59,334 nt of DNA from Bryobacterales bacterium (GCA_003166865.1 PMUP01000071.1:162179-221512), one strand, 5' to 3'. Shown: positions 24,798 to 34,718, counted from the stretch's first letter. Made by a program: numbers and translations. The notes: generated by a model not told the origin, from the letters alone.

Positions 24798-26516
24798 TCA
24801 CGTTTCTGAATTTCGAGGTGAAGTAACGCTGCCGGCTAGAGCGTGCAGCAGCCGCTGGCCATCAGGACTTCCCAACCCCGTGCAGGCGTCCCAGCCAGGC
24901 TCGGCCGAGTACGCGCCGTTGTTGCCGACCGTGATGTCGCGCAACACACCGTTCCCGCATTTGGTGTAAAGCACCGGATTCAGGAAGCCGCACTTGGACC
25001 CCAGCCCCTGATTGAGACGCGCGATGAGAGACGCCCACAGCGGCGTCGAAGCGCTGGTGCCACCGATCTGCTCGAGCTGCTGTCCATCGATGTGCATGAC
25101 GATCACGCCGGTCTCCGGGTCAGCCACCGCGGCAACATCCGGGACGCCGCGACCAATCCGATGGGGAGGGTTGACCGAGGGTGGAATCTTGGTGCAGTTT
25201 TGATACGACGGCTTGGTAAAAACGGCGCTGATGCCACCGCCGCCCGCACCCTCGTCTTGCATGAGTTCATTCCACACTGTCTCTTCGGCAATAGTAGGAG
25301 GCGCGCCGCTGGTGGCCACCAGCTTGGTTCCACCTACGCCCAACACGAATGGACTGGAGGCCGGGAAATCCACGTGAGCGCCCGAGCTCACGCCATCGCT
25401 CGATCCATCGTCACCGGACGCGCAGCAAATGGTGATGCCTTTCGCCATCGCGGCCTCGAACGCCTGGTTGACCACGCGCACGCCCATCCTCGACCACGCG
25501 CCTTGCGGATCATCCTCGGGATTGCCGTAACTGATGGAGATGACCGAAATCGCGTTGTTGTCGGTGATCGCCTGGTGCAAGGCGTCCAGCCAGCCTTGGC
25601 TCGTGAATTCGGTGAAATACATAAAGATGTGGGCGCCAGGAGCCACCGATCCAACCACGCACATGTCCAGCATCACTTCACCGGTGGAATCGCCCTGCTG
25701 GTCGGACGCCTGCGAGTCGGGCCCGGGATCGTTGCCGGGCCCTTGCACCACGACGTCCGTAATGGTGGGCATTTTACCTCCCAACACCTGCTCGAAATAA
25801 GTCCTCAGCGCGGCCGGGCTGTAGCCGCCGCGAGGATCTGGGCTCGGTGCGCCGTTGAATGCAAATATCGCGATGTTCTGTTTAGCGCCGTCCAGGTTGG
25901 CGGGGTAGCTGTACAACCGGGCCACCTGAGGCGGAAAGAACGAGCCCGGAAACGGATTACCGGCCTCAGTTTTAACCGAATCCAGCGAGACGCGTCGCAG
26001 TGTGCTGCGCCGTCGCCGCGGACGGCCGACCCGGCGTGTATCCAAGCCAAATACGCCGTCGACGATGCCGAACAACTCCGATGGAACGTGGACTTCGCCT
26101 TCGCGTCCGCGATACTGGCCGTCTTGCGGGTGTTGGTATTCGTTCAGCTCCAGGGAAAAGGCCCGCTCAATATCGTGAATGGTTCCCTGCACCTGAATTC
26201 GCCGCGTCGGCGCGCTGCTATCCAGTACGTCGAGCCGGTTCGCCTTGGCCCAGGCTGCGATCTTTTCCAAGTCCGCCGGATCGGCGCCATAGACGCAATT
26301 GAATTGTTCCATGGTCAGGTATCGCCGTTTGCCAGGCAGGTCGGTTTTCAATGCATCGAGTGAGCGGACCGTGGCCTCGGGCGGATTTGGATTCTGTCTT
26401 GCGTAGATGCTCAAGGTTATTTGTTGGGCGGGGTTCGATCTGCCCAGAAGCTTGGCCTCCGGAATGTAGGGCCGGCGGCTTCCAGGAATCGCGAACACGT
26501 CAGTTGAAGGGTTCAT
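24798..26516 (-). CDS. S53 family serine-carboxyl peptidase (sedolisin/kumamolisin)
   Basis: This 572-residue protease has an N-terminal pro-kumamolisin activation domain (~30-175; MEQFNCVYGADPADLEKIAA) and a catalytic subtilisin-like domain (~200-565). Visible landmarks are the EVMLDMCVVGSVAPGAHIF region, the oxyanion Asp in CCASGDDGSSDG, the nucleophilic Ser in QIGGTSASTP and the C-terminal Ca2+-binding DITVGNNGAYSAEPGW. Sedolisins use a Ser-Glu-Asp triad and work at low pH, fitting an acidic soil organism. No obvious N-terminal signal peptide is present. AAGGAG precedes the ATG at a good distance. Confidence 0.87.
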   Translation of the reverse strand: MNPSTDVFAIPGSRRPYIPEAKLLGRSNPAQQITLSIYARQNPNPPEATVRSLDALKTDLPGKRRYLTMEQFNCVYGADPADLEKIAAWAKANRLDVLDSSAPTRRIQVQGTIHDIERAFSLELNEYQHPQDGQYRGREGEVHVPSELFGIVDGVFGLDTRRVGRPRRRRSTLRRVSLDSVKTEAGNPFPGSFFPPQVARLYSYPANLDGAKQNIAIFAFNGAPSPDPRGGYSPAALRTYFEQVLGGKMPTITDVVVQGPGNDPGPDSQASDQQGDSTGEVMLDMCVVGSVAPGAHIFMYFTEFTSQGWLDALHQAITDNNAISVISISYGNPEDDPQGAWSRMGVRVVNQAFEAAMAKGITICCASGDDGSSDGVSSGAHVDFPASSPFVLGVGGTKLVATSGAPPTIAEETVWNELMQDEGAGGGGISAVFTKPSYQNCTKIPPSVNPPHRIGRGVPDVAAVADPETGVIVMHIDGQQLEQIGGTSASTPLWASLIARLNQGLGSKCGFLNPVLYTKCGNGVLRDITVGNNGAYSAEPGWDACTGLGSPDGQRLLHALAGSVTSPRNSET

Positions 26517-26711
26517 TGCAAGCTCCTTTTCGGATGCTGCAACATCGTATCGCCCGTCCAGGCGATTTCAAGGATTGTACGGCCAGTTAAAGCGATAATT
26601 GCGGACAATAAAAACATCCGCGCGGTGTGACTGTAAGAAATTGGCTGGCCCGTTCTTCGCGGATCAACGCCGATTCAGAGCGGGCTTCGATATGCTATAT
26701 AGTATTCTCCA

Positions 26712-27785
26712 ATGTCCAACGAACAGTACACTGCGGTAATCTATTGCGCCTGCTTAATTGCGTGGCTGGCAACGCTATTGCCATCGATTGTATTTTTATT
26801 GACATCCTGGAAAGAACGCCGCGATGAATTGTTTTCCATCATGACAGATGGAGTTTTGGAATCATATTACAAACAGTTTCTTCCCTCGGCTCTCAAGGAA
26901 GGCAAGAACGGCCCGGCACTACGCTCGGCTTTTCAGGGATCATTCAGCCGGCAGTATGGCAGACGGCTTTATGTCCCGCCCCTGCTGCTTTTGGGCGGAT
27001 TGTCGGCCATTGGACTTTGGGGAGTTGTCGGAACACTGCGCGTGTGGGGCGGCCTCACCGGGGCGGATCAAAGCTTCTCGTGGAGCGACGTCACCACCGC
27101 CGCTCTCATCGGAGGATTCACCTGGATAATCTCGGATCAGCTCACCAGATTCCGAACGCGTGATTTCACCAGTTATGACGTCTATAATTGTGTGTTCCGC
27201 CTGTTAATCGCGATCCCGGTGGGCTACAGCATCGCGGCTTTCGTAGAGAAGAAACTTCAAGTGCCGATCGCATTTCTTCTCGGCACATTTCCCACTTCGA
27301 GCCTGTTCACGATTGCACGGCGCTTGGGCAGTAAAACGTTGAAGATCGACGATGACGCGGTCAACGGCTCTTCCGAGCTCGAGCAACTCCCAAGCGTCGG
27401 GAAGGCATTCGCTGAGCGTCTGAAAGACGAGGGGATCGTTAGTGTCGTGGAACTAGCATACGCGGATCCTGTCAACTTGACTATCCGCACCAACAAGCAA
27501 TTCGCTTACCTCACCGATTGCATCAGTCAGGCGCTCCTGTGGATCTACATTCAAGACGGCCTTAAGAAAATCAGCGCCCTATCGTTGCGTGGCGCCCAGG
27601 AAGTCAAGAGCTTTATGCACGACTTAAACTCGGGCACTGCGGACGAAAAGGCAGCGGCCCAAAACACGTTGCAGGCTGCAGCAGATGCCCTAAAAATCGG
27701 CAAGGACGAACTCTTGGAAACGCTGGGGCAAGTCGCGGACGATCCATATACTTTGTTTCTCGTCAAGATTTGGGCTGGATCCTAG
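26712..27785 (+). CDS. Membrane protein with helix-hairpin-helix-like C-terminal segment
   Basis: This 357-residue protein has transmembrane segments near residues 7-32, 90-110, 130-150 and 165-205. A soluble C-terminal domain contains LEQLPSVGKAFAERLKDEGI, a helix-hairpin-helix-like (DUF4332-type) motif, followed by VVELAYADPVNLTI and a helical tail. I do not recognise the whole protein. A TATAGT box (26698-26703) lies only nine bases before the ATG, so the mRNA may be nearly leaderless. It is flanked by unrelated, oppositely oriented genes and base composition is slightly less GC-rich, so recent acquisition is possible. Confidence 0.65.
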   Translation: MSNEQYTAVIYCACLIAWLATLLPSIVFLLTSWKERRDELFSIMTDGVLESYYKQFLPSALKEGKNGPALRSAFQGSFSRQYGRRLYVPPLLLLGGLSAIGLWGVVGTLRVWGGLTGADQSFSWSDVTTAALIGGFTWIISDQLTRFRTRDFTSYDVYNCVFRLLIAIPVGYSIAAFVEKKLQVPIAFLLGTFPTSSLFTIARRLGSKTLKIDDDAVNGSSELEQLPSVGKAFAERLKDEGIVSVVELAYADPVNLTIRTNKQFAYLTDCISQALLWIYIQDGLKKISALSLRGAQEVKSFMHDLNSGTADEKAAAQNTLQAAADALKIGKDELLETLGQVADDPYTLFLVKIWAGS

Positions 27786-27811
27786 GAATGCTCGCGGTTT
27801 CGGTCGCTTCT

Positions 27812-28570
27812 TTACATGCCGAGCAGATTCGTCTCTAGCTTCGCGTAGTCGTGCTCATCGGCCCAGATGTTCAACGCGACCGTCGCGATTTCATCCACGG
27901 CTGGAATCGCGTGGCCGTCCTTGGTGAGGTCGATCGATTTGAGATAGGTCTGGCAGGTGTCGCAGGCATCCACGCGGGCGGCTGGGAATTCGGCGGCGGT
28001 GTAGATCGGGAGCTTGTCCTTATTCTCCTCGCCGCAACCGGGGCACAGCACGCGCCGGAACTGCCACTCGGTGGAACAGAGCGAGCACAGCAGCCAGCGC
28101 TTGCCGCCATCGCCCTCGCTGCGCAGCACTCCGGCCACCGGCCGGGCATTACAAAATGGACAGGTGGGACCAGCGCCGCTCGGTTGGATGTCGCCGCGCG
28201 AAGCCAAATATTCGGCGAAGGGTTGCAACAGCACTCGCGCGTAGAAGCGGCCCGCGGGATCGAAGGCCACAACCGCTTCCCCGCCCTCCCAGACCGCCGA
28301 CAGCAATTCAAGCTGCGCGTCCGTTCCGTGGAGATTTTCGGCGGCGAAATTGGCCAATAGTTCGGTGCCTGAGCGCGACACCAGTTTGATCAAAGCAGGA
28401 AAATGGCACACCAGCGCGCGCAGATGTGTTTCGCTTTTTGACTGGAGTTCGGCGAAGACTGGTTTCTGGAAGCGGGCGAGTTCAGCGTAGAAATTGAGCA
28501 GCGGTGCGGCGCTCGGATGGTTGGCAGCTAGTTGCGCGGCTCGTGTGATGCGAGCATCGTGCGTCGTCAT
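27812..28570 (-). CDS. fdhE: Formate dehydrogenase accessory protein FdhE
   Basis: The predicted protein has 252 residues from ATG 28570. The open frame continues to 28600, but the shorter start overlaps the gamma-subunit stop as ATGA and follows AGAAGGA. The C-terminal half has four CxxC pairs (CPFC, CSLC, CPGC, CDTC), the rubredoxin-like iron site of FdhE. FdhE supports activation or maturation of respiratory formate dehydrogenases. It is the last gene of the formate dehydrogenase operon, in the usual position. Confidence 0.88.
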   Translation of the reverse strand: MTTHDARITRAAQLAANHPSAAPLLNFYAELARFQKPVFAELQSKSETHLRALVCHFPALIKLVSRSGTELLANFAAENLHGTDAQLELLSAVWEGGEAVVAFDPAGRFYARVLLQPFAEYLASRGDIQPSGAGPTCPFCNARPVAGVLRSEGDGGKRWLLCSLCSTEWQFRRVLCPGCGEENKDKLPIYTAAEFPAARVDACDTCQTYLKSIDLTKDGHAIPAVDEIATVALNIWADEHDYAKLETNLLGM

Positions 28571-29226
28571 TCCTTCTGGCCGGTCACTCGGAGGTACCAC
28601 AGCCGATGGTATGTCCTGGCCCAGCCGCGGTTGACGTAACCGGTCGTCATCGCGGTCACGCTGGCAGGCTCCATGAACACGCTCATATAAATGTGGATGA
28701 TGAATCCGCCGATGGTGACAAGCGCGGCGACTTCATGCACCAGGATCATCACGCGGCGCACCCACGCGGCTTGGCGCGGGACGTATTCGGGAAACCAAAG
28801 GAAGATTCCGGAGAACAGCAGGAAAAGTGCGCCATAGACCATCAGCCAGTAATACAACTTTTGTCCGGCGTTGAAGCGATCGGCGAGCGGAAGCTGCTCG
28901 TCGTGATTGGTGATGTAGGCCTGTATCCCGTCCAGCCAGCGCTTGTCGCCCTCCGTCATCTCCATGTCCCGACTCCACAGGACGTGCATCCACACCGTGC
29001 CCAGCACGAAGACGATAGCGACGATGGGATGCCAAAATCGCGACGTGGGAGCGCCGCCCAGCACGTACGCGATCCAAAACAGATGCGGCGAATAGAACGC
29101 CAGGCCGGTCCCGAGGCAATAAAGATACGTGAAGCCCGAGAGCCAGTGCATCAGGCGCTCGGCAAATGTGTAGCGCTCGATCTCGCCGGCGTGCTGGGTC
29201 TGTGGAACGGCTACCGTGGCGCTCAT
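28567..29226 (-). CDS. fdoI: Formate dehydrogenase gamma subunit (cytochrome b556)
   Basis: The predicted protein has 219 residues from ATG 29226, within the ATGA overlap with the beta-subunit stop; the longer open frame upstream is an antisense-like extension. Four transmembrane helices are visible, with haem-ligand His residues in ERLMHWLSGFTYLY, FWHPIVAIVFVLGTVWMHVL and MILVHEVAALVTIGGFIIHIYM. It anchors the complex in the membrane and passes electrons from the beta subunit's Fe-S clusters through haem b to quinone. The fdnI/fdoI type cannot be distinguished. Confidence 0.87.
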   Translation of the reverse strand: MSATVAVPQTQHAGEIERYTFAERLMHWLSGFTYLYCLGTGLAFYSPHLFWIAYVLGGAPTSRFWHPIVAIVFVLGTVWMHVLWSRDMEMTEGDKRWLDGIQAYITNHDEQLPLADRFNAGQKLYYWLMVYGALFLLFSGIFLWFPEYVPRQAAWVRRVMILVHEVAALVTIGGFIIHIYMSVFMEPASVTAMTTGYVNRGWARTYHRLWYLRVTGQKE

Positions 29227-30104
29227 TTCTTGGATTCCTCCGGTTCCGCCTCCGCTTTGGGCCCGAAGCGCATATAATGCGCCGCCACGCCGATGATCCC
29301 GGCAACCATCCCGAAGTTCCCGATCCACTTCAGCGGGCCTTTCCACAAGCGGACCATCCACGGCACGCGCGGATCCTTGGGCAAGCCGCCATAGCGCTCC
29401 GGGTTGTTGATGTCGTGCAGCACGTAGATCACGTGCGTGCCGCTGACGCCGGGCGGATCGTAGACGCCCGCGTCCTTATGCGAAGTGTGCTCGCGAAGCT
29501 GCGCGGCGCGCGTCTCGGCCAAGTCCTTCATGTCATCTTTGGTCCCGAAATGCAAACAGCCCGTCGGGCACGCCTTGATACAAGCCGGCTCCAGCCCCGC
29601 GCCCACGCGATCCGAGCACAACGTACACTTGTGAACTTTCTTGGTGGTGGGATTGAACTTCGGAATATTGAACGGGCAGCCAGTCACGCAATACTGGCAT
29701 CCGATGCAATTCTCCTGCTGGAAATCGACGATGCCGTTAGTATATTGCACGATCGCGCCGTCGGCCGGGCACGCGCGCAAGCAGCCCGGATCGGCGCAGT
29801 GCATGCACTGATCCTTGCGCATCAGCCAGCTCAGAGTGCCATCTTCATTTACATGCTCGTTGAAGCGGATCAGATTGTAATAGTTCCACGCCGTGTCCGG
29901 CATGGTCTGGTAGGTGTTGTCGAAAACCGTTTCGCGGAACGGATAGCCGTTCCATTCCAGGCACGCCACTTCGCAAGCTTTGCAACCGATGCAGGTGGTG
30001 ACGTCGATCAGCTTGCAGACGTCGTAATCGCGCGAGGTGTTCTTGCCGGGAACAGTTCCAGCGTGTCCCGAGATAGCTTTGATTTGAAGGGTTCCGTTGG
30101 CCAT
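29223..30104 (-). CDS. fdoH: Formate dehydrogenase beta subunit (four [4Fe-4S] ferredoxin)
   Basis: This 293-residue protein shows the ferredoxin cysteine groups CIGCKACEVAC, CMHCADPGCLRAC, CIGCQYCVTGC and CTLCSDRVGAGLEPACIKAC, which bind four [4Fe-4S] clusters. A C-terminal transmembrane helix (~255-275, WIGNFGMVAGIIGVAAHYM) anchors it to the membrane as in FdnH. It begins three bases after the alpha-subunit stop and ends overlapping the gamma start. It carries electrons from the molybdopterin site to cytochrome b. Confidence 0.9.
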   Translation of the reverse strand: MANGTLQIKAISGHAGTVPGKNTSRDYDVCKLIDVTTCIGCKACEVACLEWNGYPFRETVFDNTYQTMPDTAWNYYNLIRFNEHVNEDGTLSWLMRKDQCMHCADPGCLRACPADGAIVQYTNGIVDFQQENCIGCQYCVTGCPFNIPKFNPTTKKVHKCTLCSDRVGAGLEPACIKACPTGCLHFGTKDDMKDLAETRAAQLREHTSHKDAGVYDPPGVSGTHVIYVLHDINNPERYGGLPKDPRVPWMVRLWKGPLKWIGNFGMVAGIIGVAAHYMRFGPKAEAEPEESKK

Positions 30105-30107
30105 GGG

Positions 30108-33100
30108 TCAGGCTTTCTCTAGCTTCACCAAAAAACCCTTAAATTCGGGCGTGTGGGCGTTTGGATCGGTCACAGTGGGCGTAAGAGAGTTGGTCAGAGA
30201 GCGCGCCGTCCTTCCGGCGTCCTCCTGAATGCCTCGGTAGCCATAATGAATGGGAATGCCGATCTGATAGACCTTCTTGCCGTCGATAGTCATGGGCTTG
30301 ATGCGATGCGTGACCATCGCCTTGGCCTGATAACTGGCGCGCGCACTGGTGACCTTCACTTTGTCGCCGCCTTTGATGCCGAGATCGGCAGCTAGTTCCA
30401 TGGGGATTTCCACGAAAGGCTCGGGCACCAGTTGCACGTTCATCGGATTATTCTTGGTCCAGTAATGATAATGCTCAGTTAGGCGATAGGTGGTGCAGAC
30501 GATGGTGAACCCTTCCTCCGGCGTGCCGTATTTATCCATCGCAGTGCGAAAACGCTCGGCAACTGGATTTTTAGAGCGCTTCGGATGTAGAGCATTTTCG
30601 ACCGGGCTTTCGGTGGGCTCGTAGAATTCAGGAAACGGGCCATCGGCGAACGCCGCGAGCGGAGCGAAGATGCGGCCGACGCCTTCCGCGTTCATGATGA
30701 ACGGTCCCATGTGATCCTTGGGAGGCGAGTCGGGCTTGAAATCCACCACATCGTTGCCGACCCATTTCTTTTGCTCCTCGTTCCACCAAATCAGAGCGCG
30801 GGACGGGTCCCAAGGCTTGCCGGACACATCACAGGAAGCGCGATTGTAGAGGACGCGGCGGTTCATGGGCCACGACCATCCCCAATTCGGGTGCAGTCCG
30901 AGCCCGGAGGGATCTGCGGGGTCGCGGCGCTGCATCATGGCGCCGGCTTCGGTCCAGGAGCCGCACCAGATCCAGTTGCCGCAAGATGTCGAGCCGTCGT
31001 CTTTCAGCGCGGCAAAGCCCGGCAGCTGCTGGCCGGTGTCCAGCGCGCGTCCGTTCAATTCCCTGGCGACCTCTGAAAGAGAGGGATTCTCGGCAATCGA
31101 GTAGTTCCAGCTCAGGTTCAGAATCGGATCGGGGAAGGCTCCGCCTTCTTTCCTGTACAGCTCGCGGACCTTCAAGAAGATGCGCGAAAGAATTTCCTGG
31201 TCGAGCTTGGCGTCGCCGGGCGGGGGGACCGCAGCCCATTTCCATTGCAGCCAGCGCGCCGAATTAACGAAGGTTCCGTCCTTCTCGGCGAACCCAGCGC
31301 CGGGCAGGCGGTACACTTCGGTCTGGATTGCCTTGGTTTCTTCGGGCGTGATGCCGGGGGCCCGCCAGAAATCGCTGGTTTCTTCAGGATAAATGTCGCA
31401 GACCACCAGGAACTTGGCTTTCTTCAGCGCATCGATGTTCTTTTGCGAATTCGGGCCGATGGCGACCGCGTTCATGCCGAACGCCATCAGACCTTTCACC
31501 TTCCCCTCGTACATTTCGTTGAAAATGTGGGTCCAGGAATATTCGCGATCGATTTTCGGAAGGTAATCGAACGCCCAATTATTTTCCTTCCTGGCCGCGG
31601 GGCCGTACAGCGCTTTGAGAAGCGAAACGGCAAACTTCGAGGTATTCGAGTAGTAATTCCACGAGTCCCAATCGGCGGGCTTCGATGAGGTGGGAGTGGT
31701 CCGCTTGATCCAGGAATCGAAATCTTTATCGTCGACGCTGGGAATCTTCAAATAACCCGGTAAGCTGTCAAAGAGTCCAGCCATGTCGGTGGCGCCCTGA
31801 ATGTTGGAATGCCCGCGCAGCGCGTTGACGCCGCCGCCCGCGCGGCCGACGTTGCCGAGCAGCAGTTGAAGCATCGCGGCGGTGCGGATAATCTGCGTCC
31901 CGAAGCTGTGCTGGGTCCAGCCGACGGCGTAAATGATGGTTGCGACATTTTTCATGTCGCCGTCTTTGCGGATCGACGTGAACAGATCGGCAGCCTTCAA
32001 GAACTGCTCCTTCGGCACGCCCGTAATGCGTTCCACCATCTCCGGGGTGTAGCGGGAATACTGCCGCTTCAGCTGTTGATACACGCAGCGGGGATGTTCC
32101 AGCGTCAGGTCGGCGGCCACATTTCCCGGGAGCGCGTTCGGCGTTGCCCGGCCGTCCCCGGATTCGTAATTCCAACTGGAGCGGTCGTAGGTTTTCGACT
32201 CTTCGTCGAAGCCCGAATAAAGGCCGTCTTCGGGAAGCTTAAAACCTTCCTGCACCAGAAACGCCGCGTTGGTGAAATTCACCAGGTACTCTTTGGCGAT
32301 GCGCTGATTTTCTATGGCGTAGCGAATCAGGCCGCCGAGGAACGCAATATCGGCACCGGCTCGGATCTGGACGTACATGTCGGAAACGGCGGCGGTGCGG
32401 GTGTGCCGCGGATCGACGACGATCATTTTGGCATTGCGCTCGCGCTTGGCCTCAATCGCCCATTTGAAACCGCACGGATGGTTTTCGGCCGGATTGCCTC
32501 CCATGATCAACATCATGTCGGTATTCTTGATGTCGACCCAGCCATTGGTCATGGCCCCTCTTCCGAACGTTGGCCCCAAACTGGAGACCGTGGGACCGTG
32601 TCAAACCCTGGCCTGATTTTCTATATACGTCACTCCCATGCCGCGCATGGTTTTGACGACCAGGTAATTAAACTCGTTCGTATCCGTGCAGCCGCCAATA
32701 AAGGCCATGTTCTCGAAACGATTGACCGTGCGGCCCTGCGCATCGGTGGCGACGAACGATTCGTCGCGGGCGCTCTTGATATGGCGTCCGATTTCTTCAA
32801 ACGCCCGATCCCACGGGATGGGCTCCCAGCGATCGGATCCGGCGCGACGGACCTCAGGCCTCAGCAGGCGGCGGTCGTTGAGAATGTCGTGATAGAGAGA
32901 CGATCCCTTGGGACAAAGCGTGCCGCGATTGGTAGGGCAGTCGGGATCGCCTTCCACGTGAACCACCTGTGCGGTGACGTTTTTGGCTTTGTCGCCCAGC
33001 GTGTGAATGATCACGCCGCAGGCCACGGCACAGTAGGGGCAGGTGGAGCGGGTCTCGGTGGTCTTCGAGATCTTCAATTCCTGGGCTTGCGCGTAAGCCG

Positions 33101-33188
33101 TCTTGACGTCGAAACCAAGAACCGAAGCGACCACAGCGCCGGTTCCGGCCTTCAAAAATCCTCTACGAGTAGGATGCACGAGGACCAC
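30108..33188 (-). CDS. fdoG: Formate dehydrogenase alpha subunit, selenocysteine-containing (in-frame UGA)
   Basis: Two abutting open frames join through a TGA at 32601-32603 into one 1,026-residue molybdopterin enzyme. It has a Tat signal (TRRGFLKAG), a [4Fe-4S] site (CPYCAVACG...GTLCPKG), then ENQARV-Sec-HGPTVSSLGPTFGRGAM, which aligns with the E. coli FdnG Sec196 region; here too Sec is residue 196 if the GTG at 33188 is used. GTG at 33179 is an alternative start with better-spaced GAGAGG. The enzyme oxidises periplasmic formate to CO2 and is the first gene of an alpha-beta-gamma-fdhE operon. The host must encode SelA, SelB and tRNA-Sec elsewhere. Automated annotation may split it into two genes. 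Confidence 0.93.
32572..32603 (-). promoter_or_regulatory. Sec UGA codon and bacterial SECIS hairpin
   Basis: The UGA is at 32603-32601. Numbering U of UGA as 1, bases 15-16 pair with 31-32, U17 is bulged, bases 18-21 (CUCC) pair with 27-30 (GGGG), and the loop AGUUU carries G23 and U24. The bulged U17 and loop G23/U24 are the SelB contacts known from the E. coli fdhF SECIS, at identical spacing. Confidence 0.88.
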
Positions 33189-33336
33189 CTCTCAAAGAAC
33201 CAGGTTGAATATCCGGCAGCGATTATATCATCGCTGTATTACAAACAGGTAACTCCAAAACACTCCAAGAACCGCTCAAAAACCATGCTCCCGGTAATGA
33301 GACGCTGATTCTGTAACGGAAGATTCGCGAAAAGTT

Positions 33337-33358
33337 TTGGCAGCAACGTAGCTTTTGC
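33337..33358 (+). promoter_or_regulatory. Candidate sigma-54 promoter upstream of the OFA transporter
   Basis: TTGGCA is followed by a GC-containing -12 element with exact GG-N10-GC spacing (GG 33339-33340, GC 33351-33352), 47 bases before the ATG at 33399. The -12 box reads TAGCTTT rather than TTGCTTT. No enhancer-binding activator is seen nearby. Confidence 0.3.
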
Positions 33359-33398
33359 GATAAACTTCCCGAGTACCCCGCGCAAAGACGCAAAACTC

Positions 33399-34718
33399 AT
33401 GGCCACCCAGCAAACACGACTGACTCCTTCGCAGCCCGCCACATCCTTCAGCCGCTGGCTAATTCCAGTAGCTGCGGTCCTGGTTCACATCTGCATCGGA
33501 TCAGTATACGCCTGGAGCACCTTTAACCGGCCCATACACGCGCTGTTTCCCAACGATCCATGGTGGTTTAGCCCTCCCTACACTACGTTCAGTACAGCTC
33601 TAGTTCTGTTGGGACTGAGCGCGGCTTTTGGTGGGCCATGGGTGGAGCGCAGGGGACCGCGCGCGGCCGCAACGGCTGCCGCCGTGCTGTTTGGGACAGG
33701 CCTGATCATCGGCGGAATCGGCCTGGCTGTGAAGCAGTCCGTGCTGGTTTTCCTGGGCATGGGAGTCATCGGCGGGATGGGCGCCGGACTCGGTTACATT
33801 GCGCCCGTCAGCACTCTCGTGAAATGGTTTCCGGACCGCCGTGGCATGGCCACCGGCATGGCCATCATGGGATTCGGCGGTGGCGCATTCCTGGCCGGAT
33901 ATTTGAACGTGTATTTCATGAACTTGTTCGGCGTCGCCAGGACCATCATCGCTTTGGGCGCCGTTTACTTCGTCATTATGATGCTTGGCGCGCGTCTCAT
34001 CCGCCGGCCACCGGATGGTTGGCGGCCGGAAGGCTGGGTTCCACCAGTGAAACAGAACAAGATGATCACCAATCTCCACTTCACGCGGAACGAAGCGATC
34101 CAAACAGTGCAGTTCTACTTGCTCTGGGGCATTTTGTTTATCAACGTGACGGCCGGCATCGGCATTCTCGCGCAAGCCTCTCCGATGATGCAGGACATGT
34201 TCGGGAAAACTCCGCTCCAAGCCGCCGCTGTGGTTTCGCTCATCAGTCTGTTCAACGCGGGCGGGCGATTCATCTGGGCATCCTTTTCGGACTATATTGG
34301 CCGCCGCAATACTTACCTTACTTTTTTCGTCACGCAAGTGATCCTCTTTCTGCTGATCCCCGGTTTGGCCGGCCGAGGCGAATGGGGCATCTTCGAAGCG
34401 GCTTTGTTCGTGGTCTTCACCATGTATGGTGGCGGCTTCGCGACCATCCCAGCGTTCCTTGCGGATATGTTCGGAGCGGAAAACGTCGGCGCGATTCACG
34501 GCGTTTTGCTCACCGCGTGGAGCGCCGCCGCCATCGCCGGTCCAGTGATCATCACTGAACTCTCGAGCCGCGCCAAAGCCAGCCTGGCCCCCGGCGCGAG
34601 CAAGATTCATATCTATGACCAGCCGCTCGAGGTGCTGGCGGCGATGCTGGCGGTGGGGTTCGTTCTCACGATGTTGGTGCGGCCGACATCCAGCGCTAAA
34701 ATTGCGCAGACACGCTAG
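33399..34718 (+). CDS. OFA-family MFS transporter (oxalate/formate antiporter-like)
   Basis: This 439-residue protein has twelve predicted membrane helices. Family marks include HICIGSVYAWSTFNRPI in helix 1, an R-x-G-P cytoplasmic loop (VERRGPRAA), GGMGAGLGYIAPVSTLVKWF and FPDRRGMATGMAIMGFGGGA. OFA transporters exchange small carboxylates such as oxalate and formate. It is transcribed divergently from the formate dehydrogenase operon, which supports import of formate, or of oxalate to be converted to formate, as electron donor. No oxalyl-CoA genes are in the window, so the substrate is inferred from position. Confidence 0.82.
   Translation: MATQQTRLTPSQPATSFSRWLIPVAAVLVHICIGSVYAWSTFNRPIHALFPNDPWWFSPPYTTFSTALVLLGLSAAFGGPWVERRGPRAAATAAAVLFGTGLIIGGIGLAVKQSVLVFLGMGVIGGMGAGLGYIAPVSTLVKWFPDRRGMATGMAIMGFGGGAFLAGYLNVYFMNLFGVARTIIALGAVYFVIMMLGARLIRRPPDGWRPEGWVPPVKQNKMITNLHFTRNEAIQTVQFYLLWGILFINVTAGIGILAQASPMMQDMFGKTPLQAAAVVSLISLFNAGGRFIWASFSDYIGRRNTYLTFFVTQVILFLLIPGLAGRGEWGIFEAALFVVFTMYGGGFATIPAFLADMFGAENVGAIHGVLLTAWSAAAIAGPVIITELSSRAKASLAPGASKIHIYDQPLEVLAAMLAVGFVLTMLVRPTSSAKIAQTR

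Noticed and set aside
24843-26363. 506-codon open frame on the plus strand
   Set aside because: It is antisense to the well-supported S53 protease; its translation is Arg/His-rich with no family signature, typical of a GC-rich shadow frame.
32579-32603. Stop codon making the formate dehydrogenase alpha subunit a pseudogene
   Set aside because: The TGA sits exactly at the selenocysteine position and is followed by a canonical SECIS hairpin, so it is recoding, not decay.
31809-33308. 499-codon open frame on the plus strand
   Set aside because: It runs antisense to the formate dehydrogenase alpha subunit and has no recognisable domain.
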